A stretch of 64,000 nt of DNA from Corynebacterium callunae DSM 20147 (GCF_000344785.1 NC_020506.1:124001-188000); one strand, 5' to 3'; positions 15,643 through 25,010 are shown, counted from the stretch's first letter. A program made the numbers and translations. The notes: a model not told the origin generated them from the letters alone.

Positions 15643-18600
15643 GTGACAAACAATGCAGCAACATCCCTGAATCTGCCCGTTGAGCTGGCTACCCTCACAG
15701 ATCAAGCGGTGGATAAAGTACGCGAGTGGCTGGAGTACAGCAAGCAAGAAAGTGTGCCCAACGCTGATGCACAAAGGCTTGCCACGGTGCTCCAGGACCC
15801 TAATGGCCTGGACTTTACCGTGGGGTTTGTGGACCGTGTGGTGCGTACTGAAGATACTGAAGCAGCAGCGCGCGCTTTACATGAACTGGGCAAAATTATG
15901 CCAACTACCATGTCATTTTTGGACCGCGCCCAGATTCAAGCCGGTTCTTTGCTTGGCCGCAAGCTGCCTAAGGTAGTTGTTCCAGCCGCGCGTGCGCGTA
16001 TTCGCCAGATGGTAGACCACATGATTGTTGATGCTCGCGACAAGCCATTTGCCAAGGCTGTTTCTGAGATCCAATCCGATGGACACCGCCTTAATATCAA
16101 CCTGCTGGGCGAAGCTGTGCTGGGCTCTAAAGAAGCCAAAAAGCACTTGGATGACACGGTGCGTTTGGTGCGCCGCTCTGATGTTGATTATGTGTCCATC
16201 AAGGTATCTTCGGTGGCTTCGCAGATTTCCATGTGGGGATTTGAAGATACCGTCAACTATGTGGTTGAGCAGCTCACGCCCCTTTATACAGAGGCTGCGC
16301 GCGCTCCCAAAGGTACTAAATTTATCAACCTGGACATGGAAGAATACCGCGATCTGCGCCTGACCATGGAGGTTTTTAAGCGTCTGCTTTCCCTAGAGGA
16401 AATCAAGGGCCTGGAGGCTGGCATTGTGCTGCAGGCCTATTTGCCGGATGCTTTGGGCGCTATTCAAGACTTGGCCGAGTTTGCCAAGCAGCGCGTTGCT
16501 GCAGGTGGTGCAGGAATCAAGGTTCGCCTGGTCAAGGGTGCAAACCTGGCCATGGAGCGAGTACATGCAGAGATTGCGGGCTGGCCACTTGCCACCGAGC
16601 CCACCAAACAGGCCACCGATGCCAACTACAAGCGTGTGCTTTATTGGACCATGCGCCAGGAAAACATGGAAGGCCTGCGCCTGGGCGTTGCTGGCCACAA
16701 CCTTTTTGATATTGCTTTTGCGCATTTGCTCTCTGTTGAGCGTGGCGTGGCCGATCGCGTGGAATTTGAAATGCTGCACGGCATGGCTACCGATCAGGCT
16801 CGTGCCTTGAGCAATGATGTCGGTGACCTGCTGCTTTATGTTCCTGCCGTGCGCCCTGCGGAATTTGACGTGGCGATTTCCTATCTGGTGCGTCGCCTCG
16901 AGGAAAATGCCGCCAGCGAAAACTTCATGTCCGCCATCTTTGACCTCGACAGCAATAACGCCGCGTTCGCCCGCGAGGAGGCCCGTTTCCGCGCCTCAGT
17001 AGCTGAGCTAGCTACACTTCTCGACGCACCCCTCCCGGGCACCAACCACACCCAAAACCGTGCTGCCGAGGAACTGCTCGAAAATTCCTCGAGTGAAATT
17101 GCACCGTTTAAAAATGAGCCAGATACCAACCCTGCACTGATTCAAAACCAAGAATGGGCAACAAATGCCCTTAATCGCTCCGCTGAACCGGGTTGGCTAG
17201 AAGCCCAAACCGCACCTGCTTCCTTGGCTGATTCTGAAGTTGATGCGCTGGTTTCAGGTGTGCATGCTGCAGCGGCGCAGTGGGCGCAAGTCCCAGCAGC
17301 CGAACGTGCCCGAATCCTATATCGCACTGCCGATATCCTCAGTGCGCGCCGCGGGCACTTGGTCTCTATTGCAGCTGCTGAAGTGGGCAAAGCAGTAGAA
17401 CAAAGCGATCCTGAAATTTCTGAAGCCATTGACTTCGCGCGCTACTACGCACATTTGGCACTTAAACTTGAGGATGTAGATAACGCTGCATTTGAGCCGG
17501 ACCGCGTTGTAGTTGTCACCCCACCGTGGAATTTCCCCATTGCAATTCCTGCTGGCTCCACCTTTGCCGCCCTGGCAGCAGGCGCTGGAGTAATTCACAA
17601 ACCGTCCAAGCCCAGCCAGCATTGTTCAGCAGCGGTGGTGGAAGCACTATGGGATGCCGGAGTTCCCCGCGAGGTGTTGCACTGTGTGTATCCCGCAACA
17701 AGGGATGCAGGTAAATCATTGATTAGTCATCCTGATGTTGATCGCGTAATTCTTACCGGTTCTTCAGAGACCGCTGCCATGTTCTCATCTTGGCGCCCAG
17801 AGCTTGATATCAACGCCGAAACCTCCGGCAAGAATGCCATTGTGATTACGCCTTCGGCTGACCGTGATCTTGCAGTTGCAGATCTAGTGAAGTCCGCCTT
17901 TGGTCATGCTGGTCAGAAGTGCTCCGCTGCTTCCTTGGGCATTTTGGTGGGCAGTGTATATAACTCGGAACGTTTCCGCAGGCAGTTGGTGGATGCGGCA
18001 TCTTCACTCATTGTGGATTGGCCTACCAACCCCGCAGCCACCGTTGGTCCCTTGACCGAGCTCCCCAGCGAAAAGCTCAAGGCTGCGCTGACTACTCTGG
18101 AAGCAGGGGAGAGCTGGCTGCTTAAACCTCGCCAGCTTGATGACACTGGCAGGCTGTGGTCACCAGGCATCAAAGAAGGTGTAAAACCTGGAAGCTTCTT
18201 CCATCTCACTGAGGTCTTTGGACCAGTTCTGGGCTTGATGCACGCTGCAGATTTGGAAGAAGCGATCGCCCTGCAAAATGGCAATGAGTATGGTCTTACC
18301 GGCGGTTTACAATCACTTGATGTTGCCGAAATTAAGACCTGGTTGGAGCAAGTTGATGTAGGGAATGCCTATGTTAACCGCGGAATAACCGGTGCCATTG
18401 TGCAAAGGCAATCCTTTGGTGGCTGGAAGAAGTCCTCGGTGGGATTGGGCTCTAAAGCAGGTGGTCCCAATTATGTGATGCTTATGGGATCCTGGCGTGA
18501 TAATCCAGCACTTGATGCGCCACATCAATCGCATCCGCTATTTAGCCGCCTAAACCTGCCTGCGGAAGATATTGAATGGTTGGAAAAGGCCAATGCCAGC

Positions 18601-19125
18601 GATGAAGCCGCGTGGGCTCAAGAATTTGGTACGCCACGAGATCCTTCTGGACTCACCGCCGAAGCCAATATTTTCCGCTATCGCCCAGCAACTGTGGTGC
18701 TACGTATTGGTGATGATGCCACAGCGCGTGACGTAGTCCGCGCCCTTTTAGCTGCGCGCCGGGCTAAGGCTGAACTGCAGGTGCTGCATAGTCCAGGAAT
18801 TTCTGAGGCTGTCCGGGAAGTGTTGTCCAAGGTACAAACCCCTGTAGAAACCGTGGATGAAGCGGTATTTATCAGCAAGCTATTGCGTGGGGACTATGAC
18901 GACGGCGCCGCCGTGCGCATTCGTTTTATTGGTTCAATAAGTCCAATGCTGCGTGAACGTTTGTCGGTTCGTCCAGAAATTGCACTTCTTGACGAGCCAG
19001 TCACTTCCTCCGGCCGGGTGGAATTACGCTATTGGCTTAAAGAACAAGCAGTGTCAATGTCTTTGCACCGCTTTGGCAATCCAGTTGCTGCTTTCCATGA
19101 GCTTGCAGCTGAATTAAAAAGGTAA
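15643..19125 (+). CDS. putA: bifunctional proline dehydrogenase / 1-pyrroline-5-carboxylate dehydrogenase
   Basis: 1,160 residues. Oxidises proline to P5C with FAD (electrons to the quinone pool), then glutamate semialdehyde to glutamate with NAD+. The PRODH barrel covers about 80-440 (RLVKGANLAMERVHAEIAGW, then EPTKQATDANY). The P5C dehydrogenase domain covers about 500-960: PPWNFPIAIPAGSTFAAL, ILTGSSETA, ETSGKNA with the base Glu, and GHAGQKCSAAS with catalytic Cys760. About 170 further residues follow. No ribbon-helix-helix is seen at the N-terminus, so it should not be its own repressor as in E. coli. GTG start at 15643 with AAAAGGAG 10 nt before. Single gene with its own promoter. Confidence 0.96.
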   Translation: MTNNAATSLNLPVELATLTDQAVDKVREWLEYSKQESVPNADAQRLATVLQDPNGLDFTVGFVDRVVRTEDTEAAARALHELGKIMPTTMSFLDRAQIQAGSLLGRKLPKVVVPAARARIRQMVDHMIVDARDKPFAKAVSEIQSDGHRLNINLLGEAVLGSKEAKKHLDDTVRLVRRSDVDYVSIKVSSVASQISMWGFEDTVNYVVEQLTPLYTEAARAPKGTKFINLDMEEYRDLRLTMEVFKRLLSLEEIKGLEAGIVLQAYLPDALGAIQDLAEFAKQRVAAGGAGIKVRLVKGANLAMERVHAEIAGWPLATEPTKQATDANYKRVLYWTMRQENMEGLRLGVAGHNLFDIAFAHLLSVERGVADRVEFEMLHGMATDQARALSNDVGDLLLYVPAVRPAEFDVAISYLVRRLEENAASENFMSAIFDLDSNNAAFAREEARFRASVAELATLLDAPLPGTNHTQNRAAEELLENSSSEIAPFKNEPDTNPALIQNQEWATNALNRSAEPGWLEAQTAPASLADSEVDALVSGVHAAAAQWAQVPAAERARILYRTADILSARRGHLVSIAAAEVGKAVEQSDPEISEAIDFARYYAHLALKLEDVDNAAFEPDRVVVVTPPWNFPIAIPAGSTFAALAAGAGVIHKPSKPSQHCSAAVVEALWDAGVPREVLHCVYPATRDAGKSLISHPDVDRVILTGSSETAAMFSSWRPELDINAETSGKNAIVITPSADRDLAVADLVKSAFGHAGQKCSAASLGILVGSVYNSERFRRQLVDAASSLIVDWPTNPAATVGPLTELPSEKLKAALTTLEAGESWLLKPRQLDDTGRLWSPGIKEGVKPGSFFHLTEVFGPVLGLMHAADLEEAIALQNGNEYGLTGGLQSLDVAEIKTWLEQVDVGNAYVNRGITGAIVQRQSFGGWKKSSVGLGSKAGGPNYVMLMGSWRDNPALDAPHQSHPLFSRLNLPAEDIEWLEKANASDEAAWAQEFGTPRDPSGLTAEANIFRYRPATVVLRIGDDATARDVVRALLAARRAKAELQVLHSPGISEAVREVLSKVQTPVETVDEAVFISKLLRGDYDDGAAVRIRFIGSISPMLRERLSVRPEIALLDEPVTSSGRVELRYWLKEQAVSMSLHRFGNPVAAFHELAAELKR

Positions 19126-19155
19126 TTTGAACCCCCTTGGGTAGTTTCTCCCTTT

Positions 19156-19188
19156 CACCTGGGTATTAGTGCTTGATGTGCCCAGGTG
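19156..19188 (+). terminator. hairpin after putA
   Basis: CACCTGGG (19156-19163) and CCCAGGTG (19181-19188), perfect 8-bp arms, 31 nt past the stop. The tail is GGGGG and not U-rich, so it is a weak terminator or a transcript-end stabiliser. Confidence 0.4.
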
Positions 19189-19322
19189 TGGGGGTAAAAA
19201 TTCCCATAACGTTCCGGTTACGATTTTACTGAAGCATGTTTTCTTCACCTTCGAACTTTTAGTCTGACTTCATCGCCGGGACATCGAACCGAGATGCCCC
19301 GCACGATCGGAAGGTCCGGGAT

Positions 19323-20930
19323 ATGAGCTCGAACACCGCGTTAAAACAACCCCAAGGGGACAATCTTGCTGCGCCCAGCAGCACTTTAGGAAAATGGAGC
19401 GATAAGTTCCTCAACGGTGTGGAAAAGCTTGGAAATAAGCTGCCCACGCCGTTTTCACTTTTTCTTATTCTTTTCCTTATAACAGCCCTTGTCTCATCCA
19501 TCATGGCGTGGATGAACGTCTCGGTGATTGTGCCAGGATCTGAAGAAGAGCTCTTTGTTAAGGGACTATTCACTGCCGAAGGTTTGGTCTGGTTAACTAC
19601 CAATTTGGGAGCCAATTACATTGGATTCCCACCATTGGTTACGGTCCTTCCCATATTGCTGGCTGTGGGTATCGCTGAACGCTCTGGCATGCTTTCAGCA
19701 CTTATCCGCAAGCTTTTTGGATCTGCCAAGAAATTTGTTTTGCCCTATGCAGTTGGTGTGATTGGCGTGACGGCTTCAGTCATGGCCGATGCTGCCTTTG
19801 TGGTGGTACCACCACTTGCTGCCATGGTGTTTAAAGCTGCAGGTAGACATCCAGTCGCTGGTTTGCTCGGAGGTTTTGCTGCGGTTGGCGCTGGTTATTC
19901 CACCGCTTTGGTACCCACCAGTTTGGACGCACTTTTTGCGGGCATTACCAATGCTGTGATGCAAACCCTGCCAGGTATTGAAACCACCGAAGTAAACCCG
20001 GTTTCCAACTATTACTTCAACATTGCATCTTCTATTGTGCTGGGTGTGTTGTGTGGTTTTATCATCGATAAGGTGCTGGAACCGCGTATGTGGAAGCAAA
20101 AAGTAACCACTGAATATGCCGTTACTGAGGATTCAACCCCAGCAACAGAAGAAATCTCTGCAACCTTGTCTCCGCAAGAAAACCGCGCTTTGGCAGTTTC
20201 TTTGTGGGCAACATTGTTTGCCGCCATCATTGTTTTAATTGTGGTGCTTATTCCGAACTCTCCATGGCGTAATGAAGAAGGTGCATTCTTACCTAAATCT
20301 CCACTGCTTAGCTCGGTGGTTTTTATTGTCTGCCTATTCTTCGTGGTCATGGGCGTGGCTTATGGCAAGGTGCTCGGCAACATTAAGAAGATGGATGATG
20401 TTGTGGAGATGATGGGTGATTCCATCAAGGACATGATCGGATTTTTGGTCTTGGCCTTCATCCTCGGCCAATTTGTTGCCTTGTTTAACTGGACTGGCAT
20501 TGGAACCTGGACTGCAGTTCAAGGTGCAGCCGGTTTGGAAGCCATCGGCCTGACGGGATTCCCAGCAATTTTGGCCTTTATTATTTTGGCCTCCTGTTTG
20601 AACCTGCTCATTATTTCTGGCTCTGCCATGTGGACATTGATGGCAGCAGTCTTTGTGCCGATGTTTGCTTTGCTTGGTTATGAACCTTCCTTTATTCAGG
20701 CTGCTTTCCGTGTTGGTGACTCGGCAACCCAGGTGATCACCCCACTTAATCCTTATATGATCGTCATCCTTGGATTGTTGAAGAGATATGAACCCGAAGC
20801 CGGTTTGGGTACCTTGATGTCTCGTTTGATTCCTTTTGTGATCCCATTCTGGCTAGCATGGGCAATACTCTTAGCTATTTGGTTCTATGCAGACTTGCCA
20901 CTTGGACCAGGTTCGGGAATTTTCCTCTAA
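19323..20930 (+). CDS. abgT: AbgT-family p-aminobenzoyl-glutamate transporter
   Basis: 535 residues, about 11 membrane helices, taking up p-aminobenzoyl-glutamate (a folate breakdown product) or exporting sulfonamide-like antimetabolites, both shown for family members. Helix 1 follows an N-terminal cytoplasmic segment ending LPTPFSLFLILFLITALVSS. Family signatures: ADAAFVVVPPLAAMVFKAAG, SGSAMWTLMAAVFVPMF and GDSATQVITPLNPYM. The large polar loop at about 240-280 is usual. ATG 19323 follows GGAAGG. The gene sits 15 nt before abgB and the two form an operon; one partner imports, the other cleaves the product. Confidence 0.93.
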   Translation: MSSNTALKQPQGDNLAAPSSTLGKWSDKFLNGVEKLGNKLPTPFSLFLILFLITALVSSIMAWMNVSVIVPGSEEELFVKGLFTAEGLVWLTTNLGANYIGFPPLVTVLPILLAVGIAERSGMLSALIRKLFGSAKKFVLPYAVGVIGVTASVMADAAFVVVPPLAAMVFKAAGRHPVAGLLGGFAAVGAGYSTALVPTSLDALFAGITNAVMQTLPGIETTEVNPVSNYYFNIASSIVLGVLCGFIIDKVLEPRMWKQKVTTEYAVTEDSTPATEEISATLSPQENRALAVSLWATLFAAIIVLIVVLIPNSPWRNEEGAFLPKSPLLSSVVFIVCLFFVVMGVAYGKVLGNIKKMDDVVEMMGDSIKDMIGFLVLAFILGQFVALFNWTGIGTWTAVQGAAGLEAIGLTGFPAILAFIILASCLNLLIISGSAMWTLMAAVFVPMFALLGYEPSFIQAAFRVGDSATQVITPLNPYMIVILGLLKRYEPEAGLGTLMSRLIPFVIPFWLAWAILLAIWFYADLPLGPGSGIFL

Positions 20931-20945
20931 GCATTAAAGGAAGCA

Positions 20946-22328
20946 ATGACTCAGAATAATTTAGAACCATCCACGGTCTACCTGGACTATATGCAAGAAG
21001 GTATAGCCCAGCGCAAAAAAGAAGCTGAACAAAATGCAAGCACAGCTCAAGAATATGCCCCGGATTATCCAGGCCAGCAGGTGTTGTGGCGTCAGCTTCA
21101 AGAAGCAGGGGAGGCGCTTTATCCACAACTCGAAAAGCTAGCCTTTGACCTGCATGATCATCCTGAAGAAGCGTTTGAGGAGGTTTATGCAGCGAAGGAA
21201 ATCGCCCAGCTTTTAAGCTCTTTTGGCTTTGACGTGACGGTGGGTGCCTATGGAGTAACAACTGCCCTCGAAGCATCCTTTGAAACCCGCGGGTTTGATC
21301 CCAAACTGCATCCCACAATCGCCATTTTGGCGGAATACGATGCTTTGCCAGAGATCGGCCATGCCTGTGGGCACAATATAATTGCAGCCTCCGGGGTGGG
21401 TGCCTTCCTGGCAGCCACCAACATGCTGAAGTCCGTGCACGCTCGGGGCGTCGACAAGCTTTTTTTTGAAGGGCGTTTGGTGTTTTTGGGAACGCCAGCT
21501 GAAGAGGGCCATTCCGGCAAGGAATATATGATTCAGGGCGGTGCATTTGATGATATTGATGCCGCCATTATGATTCACCCCTTTGGTTTTGATTTGGCAG
21601 AGCATAGTTGGGTGGGTCGGCGTACCATGACGGCCACGTTCCATGGAGTCTCTGCGCATGCATCGGCGCAGCCATTTATGGGCAGGAATGCTCTCGACGC
21701 TGCGAGTTTGGCCTATCAGGGTTTGGGTGTGTTGCGTCAGCAAATGCCACCAAGTGATCGCTTGCACGCGATTATTACTGAGGGTGGAAATCGCCCCAGT
21801 GTTATCCCAGATAACGCCAGCATGGCCATTTATGTGCGTTCCTTGCTGCCGGAAGCTTTGGTGGATTTATCGCGCCGGGTTGATGATGTGCTTGATGGTG
21901 CGGCATTGATGGCCGGGGTTACTGTGGAAAAACAGTGGGATATTCATCCGGCAAGTTTGCCGGTGCGCAATAACCATTCTTTGGCAGCGCGGTGGGCCAA
22001 GAGCCAGAATCTGCGTGGTCGTACCGCGCTCAAAGAAGGTATTTTGCCAGATACTTTGGCAGCGTCTACGGACTTTGGCAATGTGTCTCATCTTGTTCCA
22101 GGCATCCATCCCATGGTGAAGATCGCGCCGGAAAATGTGGCTCTACATACCAAGGAATTTGCGGAATATGCGCGGACCGAAGCTGCCATTGATGCGGCGG
22201 TGGATTCTGCCATTGGTTTGGCTCAGGTTGCAATTGATGCCCTGGCTGATCCGAGTTTGTTGGCTGCTGCGCGGGCAGATTTTGCAGCAGCAGGTGGTGT
22301 GCTCAAGGTTGCTGACTACCTGGGTTAG
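20946..22328 (+). CDS. abgB: M20-family p-aminobenzoyl-glutamate hydrolase subunit
   Basis: 460-residue metallo-aminoacylase of the M20D group. Zinc-site features: AEYDALPEIGHACGHNIIAA (Asp and His ligands), AEEGHSGKEYM with the catalytic Glu pair, and the C-terminal STDFGNVSHLVPGIHPM segment. The dimerisation (lid) domain occupies about 230-345 with FHGVSAHASAQPFMGRNALDA. Cleaves the amide of p-aminobenzoyl-glutamate. E. coli needs AbgA and AbgB together; no abgA is present here, so the enzyme may act as a homodimer or on another substrate. AAAGGA lies 8 nt before ATG 20946. Confidence 0.9.
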   Translation: MTQNNLEPSTVYLDYMQEGIAQRKKEAEQNASTAQEYAPDYPGQQVLWRQLQEAGEALYPQLEKLAFDLHDHPEEAFEEVYAAKEIAQLLSSFGFDVTVGAYGVTTALEASFETRGFDPKLHPTIAILAEYDALPEIGHACGHNIIAASGVGAFLAATNMLKSVHARGVDKLFFEGRLVFLGTPAEEGHSGKEYMIQGGAFDDIDAAIMIHPFGFDLAEHSWVGRRTMTATFHGVSAHASAQPFMGRNALDAASLAYQGLGVLRQQMPPSDRLHAIITEGGNRPSVIPDNASMAIYVRSLLPEALVDLSRRVDDVLDGAALMAGVTVEKQWDIHPASLPVRNNHSLAARWAKSQNLRGRTALKEGILPDTLAASTDFGNVSHLVPGIHPMVKIAPENVALHTKEFAEYARTEAAIDAAVDSAIGLAQVAIDALADPSLLAAARADFAAAGGVLKVADYLG

Positions 22329-22349
22329 TGGTTTTTGAATACAACGCCA

Positions 22350-22401
22350 GACAGCGGAATATCCAAACTTTTGGTATATTTCGCTGTCTTCCGCTGTTTT
22401 T
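22350..22401 (+). terminator. terminator after abgB
   Basis: ACAGCGGA (22351-22358) pairs with TCCGCTGT (22390-22397), followed by TTTT; an alternative inner pairing uses GACAGCG / CGCTGTC (22382-22388). 22-70 nt past the stop. Confidence 0.7.
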
Positions 22402-22487
22402 GTGTGAAATCTCTTGAAATGTCGCTTTGTGGAGAAGCGGTCTATCCTTAAAGCAAAATAAAAGCATCAAAGGTGGAGAAAAAAATC

Positions 22488-22868
22488 GTGGCAGCGCAAG
22501 CAGATGAGAGAAGTAAATTCGCGCGCTTTGTTTTCCCTGATGGCCAAGAACCCGATCCCCGTTTTACCTTGGCAAATGAGCGTACGTTCTTAGCTTGGAC
22601 CAGAACCTCACTGGCATTTTTGGCCGGTGGCATTGCCTTTGAAGCTTTTCAAATTTCAGGCTTGCCGGATTCGGTACATACTGCCATTGCAGTTTTTATT
22701 ATCGCGGTGGGCATGATTATCGCTGCTGGTGCAGCAGTGCGCTGGGTGAATGTGGAAAGAGCTATGCGTAATCGGAGGCCACTGCCAGTACCTGCGATTA
22801 TTCCGGTACTTTCCTTAGCCGCATTGTTGGCATCTCTTGCTGTAATGGTGTTGATCATTGTTCACTAG
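22488..22868 (+). CDS. DUF202 (YidH-like) membrane protein
   Basis: 126 residues. The DUF202 signature DPRFTLANERTFLAWTRTSL is followed by three membrane helices, the usual YidH layout. Function unknown in the family, although eukaryotic relatives (Vtc1-like) sit in polyphosphate polymerase complexes. Start: GTG 22488 is 9 nt after AAAGGTGGAG; an in-frame GTG at 22473 overlaps that site and is less likely. It overlaps the next gene by 11 nt, so the two are translationally coupled. Confidence 0.85.
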   Translation: MAAQADERSKFARFVFPDGQEPDPRFTLANERTFLAWTRTSLAFLAGGIAFEAFQISGLPDSVHTAIAVFIIAVGMIIAAGAAVRWVNVERAMRNRRPLPVPAIIPVLSLAALLASLAVMVLIIVH

Positions 22869-23208
22869 CAGGGCCTGGGATCGGCCACAGCGCAGAATTC
22901 ACGATGATCCAGGATTGCAGCCAGAGCGCACTATTTTGGCATGGAATCGCACTACGGTTTCTATGGCGGTGTGCTCTGCTATCTTGTTGCGCTGGCTGAG
23001 TTTTTATGGGCCGATTGTGTTTATTCCTGTTGCCATTTTAGTTCTCTTGGCAGTGTTTATTTTGGTTACCCAGCGTTTGCGTTATCGCCGTCAAGCGCAA
23101 GGAGTTGCGCATGAAGAGATGCCTGCAAATATAATCGGGGTGGTCTCCTTGACTTCCACGATGTTGCTCTTGGGTATTTGCGGCATAGTTTTTGTGCTTT
23201 CCAGCTAA
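22858..23208 (+). CDS. second DUF202 membrane protein
   Basis: 116 residues if it starts at TTG 22858, within the end of the previous gene; there is no ATG before residue 40, so a non-ATG start is certain. Carries the same family signature (DPGLQPERTILAWNRTTVSM) and three helices. Tandem DUF202 pairs with this overlap suggest a hetero-oligomer in the cytoplasmic membrane (inferred). Confidence 0.8.
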   Translation: MFTSRAWDRPQRRIHDDPGLQPERTILAWNRTTVSMAVCSAILLRWLSFYGPIVFIPVAILVLLAVFILVTQRLRYRRQAQGVAHEEMPANIIGVVSLTSTMLLLGICGIVFVLSS

Positions 23209-23323
23209 GAATAAATTTCAACTCAATAACAAATTCGTTGCTTCTTCATAACATTTGTTATGAGGGGTTTCTTTATTGCGATAGAGCTGCAACCATGTGC
23301 TTTAGCGCCTTAAGGAAGAGCTT

Positions 23324-23440
23324 TTAAAAGTCACTTAAGGCAGAGAAACTTCTGATTGGTGTCGCGATTCTTGCTAGCGGTTCGATGAGCTTGGCCCATT
23401 GTCCTTCAGTCAGAGGAAAACCTCTCAGCGGATTTGTCAT
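23324..23440 (-). pseudogene. IS4/IS5-type transposase N-terminal scrap
   Basis: A 38-residue frame from ATG 23440 reads MTNPLRGFPLTEGQWAKLIE and goes on PLARIATPIRSF before a TAA. LTxxQWxxIEPL is the standard N-terminus of IS4/IS5-group transposases. The rest of the element is missing. Recognition rests on one short motif. Confidence 0.4.
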
Positions 23441-23462
23441 GGAATTTACGCTGAGAGGTTTT
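23417..23462. terminator. 14-bp perfect inverted repeat, probable bidirectional terminator
   Basis: AAAACCTCTCAGCG (23417-23430) and CGCTGAGAGGTTTT (23449-23462), 18-nt loop. A-run on one side and T-run on the other fit a bidirectional terminator; the start of the IS scrap lies within it, so it could instead be an IS end. Confidence 0.5.
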
Positions 23463-23532
23463 CAACGTTTTAGCTGTGCTTTTTTCTAAGAGCTAATGCA
23501 CAATCCACATGAGGTGGCTATCCTGGCGCCCA

Positions 23533-23921
23533 TGAGAATTGAAATTGCCAGCGTTTTGTTGATGACCAAGCTAAAGCCCTCGATTTTTATACCTCTAAGC
23601 TGGGCTTTGAAAAGAAGCACGATGTGGAAACTGGCGATTATCGCTGGTTGACCGTCGTTTCCCCCCGAAAACCCTGAGGGTGTACAGCTGCTGCTCGAGC
23701 CCAACCAGCACCCAGCGGCCTCCAGCTACCAGGCCGGAATCAAGCAAGATGGCATTCCAGCCACCCAGTTCTATGTTGATGATGTGCAAGCCGAGTTTGA
23801 GCGACTCAAGGCCCTCGGCGTGGAATTCACCCTTGAGCCTATGGATGTGGGTCCCTCCGTCATCGCAATTTTTGACGACACCGTGGGCAACCTCATCCAG
23901 ATTGTCACCCTTAAAAGCTAA
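23533..23921 (+). pseudogene. VOC (glyoxalase/bleomycin resistance) family protein with two compensating one-base shifts
   Basis: If read across two shifts the product is a single-domain VOC protein of about 130 residues: MRIEIASV, then FVDDQAKALDFYTSKLGFEK with WLTVVSP, then ENPEGVQLLLEP and ATQFYVDDVQAEFERLKALG, ending TVGNLIQIVTLKS at TAA 23919-23921. One T is missing in the T-run near 23557-23560 and one C is extra in the six-C run near 23663-23668. As given, no product is made. Both lesions lie in homopolymers, so a base-calling error is possible. Confidence 0.75.
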
Positions 23922-23957
23922 AAAGCACGCTTTTCGACGAAAAACTGCAGCTTGATG

Positions 23958-25010
23958 CTAGTTCTCAAGCCAACCGACTAATGCCTCGAGTCGCTTAACA
24001 AGATGCGACCATGGTTGGTTGAGATCAAGGGTTTTCGCGCCTATACGATTTCCTTGGATGCTGACATCTAGATCAGGTAGTTGAGCTGCCTCGGTTCGAG
24101 CATAAAGCAATAGCCCGCTGACCGAACCATCTTGATTAACATCCTTATTTTTAACATAGGTCAGGATTTGGTAGAGGTGTGCCGAGCGAACTGTCGTTTT
24201 TCCCCAGTGACTAACTTGCATTGATTGACTGTAATATTTTGCATCGATAATGAGGGTGCGTGCCCCTTTACGAAGTGTGACATCGGTGTACATCGCAGGG
24301 AGTTGCTCGAATCCAAGAGAGTTGTCGCGATCAATATCCCAGGCCACTCGTGGGGCCTTGGGAGAGAGATCGGGGTGATGGAAAGAGTAATACTCCAGCA
24401 AAAAACGCTCGTATAACCGGCTCATTTGCTCATCTGAAATCCAGGAACTTAGTTTGGTATCACCCGACGTCTGGGTGGGCAAGAGACCTCGCACAATGAG
24501 TTCACATACTCCTAGGAGCAATCGATAAGAAGCGTTGGCACGGTGGTAGGTGAGCTTTTCCCAACGAATGGAGTGCGGTGCCACGAGTTTTACTGCATCC
24601 AAATACGGCAGCAGTCGTCGCAATGCATCTCTACGCGATGGAGCGACTTGGCCATTGCGAATAAACAGGACAATCACGGATTTTAGAGCTCGGTTATGAG
24701 GTGTATCCAGTTCATATTCATCAAAATCACACACCAATTTCCCTCTCAGGGGAGAGCGAGTGGCGATGGTGCGCGTTATATCAATGCGACCCCGCACTGT
24801 GGAGAGAGCATCGCTACGCTGCAAATAGTCATGATTGAGTCCACGCTTGACCTGCGCACCAACACCACGGATGAGGATTTCTGCGAAAAGATCATGCAGG
24901 TGCTCAAAAGATTCGGTGTCTACCCACGAGTTTTCTTTACTACTGATACTGCGAAAGGCATAGGCCAGCATGACATAAATATTGCGGATGGCTATGGGAT
25001 TAGTGGTCAT
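23958..25010 (-). CDS. mcrC: McrC-like component of a type IV restriction system
   Basis: 350 residues. The C-terminal half carries a PD-(D/E)xK nuclease core: Asp in AMYTDVTLRKG and the D-x-K of LIIDAKYYSQ. The N-terminal half (RNIYVMLAYAFRSI, then STVRGRIDITRTIATRSPLR) matches the McrC/LlaJI partner domain. McrC supplies the nuclease and stimulates the GTPase of McrB. ATG 25010 overlaps the mcrB stop as ATGA, showing translational coupling; an upstream in-frame ATG at 25040 is less likely. Together with mcrB it would cut modified foreign DNA. Confidence 0.85.
   Translation of the reverse strand: MTTNPIAIRNIYVMLAYAFRSISSKENSWVDTESFEHLHDLFAEILIRGVGAQVKRGLNHDYLQRSDALSTVRGRIDITRTIATRSPLRGKLVCDFDEYELDTPHNRALKSVIVLFIRNGQVAPSRRDALRRLLPYLDAVKLVAPHSIRWEKLTYHRANASYRLLLGVCELIVRGLLPTQTSGDTKLSSWISDEQMSRLYERFLLEYYSFHHPDLSPKAPRVAWDIDRDNSLGFEQLPAMYTDVTLRKGARTLIIDAKYYSQSMQVSHWGKTTVRSAHLYQILTYVKNKDVNQDGSVSGLLLYARTEAAQLPDLDVSIQGNRIGAKTLDLNQPWSHLVKRLEALVGWLEN

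Larger units (their letters stand above)
23209..23532. other. gap with IS scar and hairpins
   Basis: 324 bp. Contains a short hairpin CATAACATTTGTTATG followed by a T-rich run near 23247-23275 (likely terminator of the DUF202 pair), a pair GCCTTAAG (23307-23314) / CTTAAGGC (23334-23341), an IS-derived reading frame and a 14-bp inverted repeat listed separately. Confidence 0.5.
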
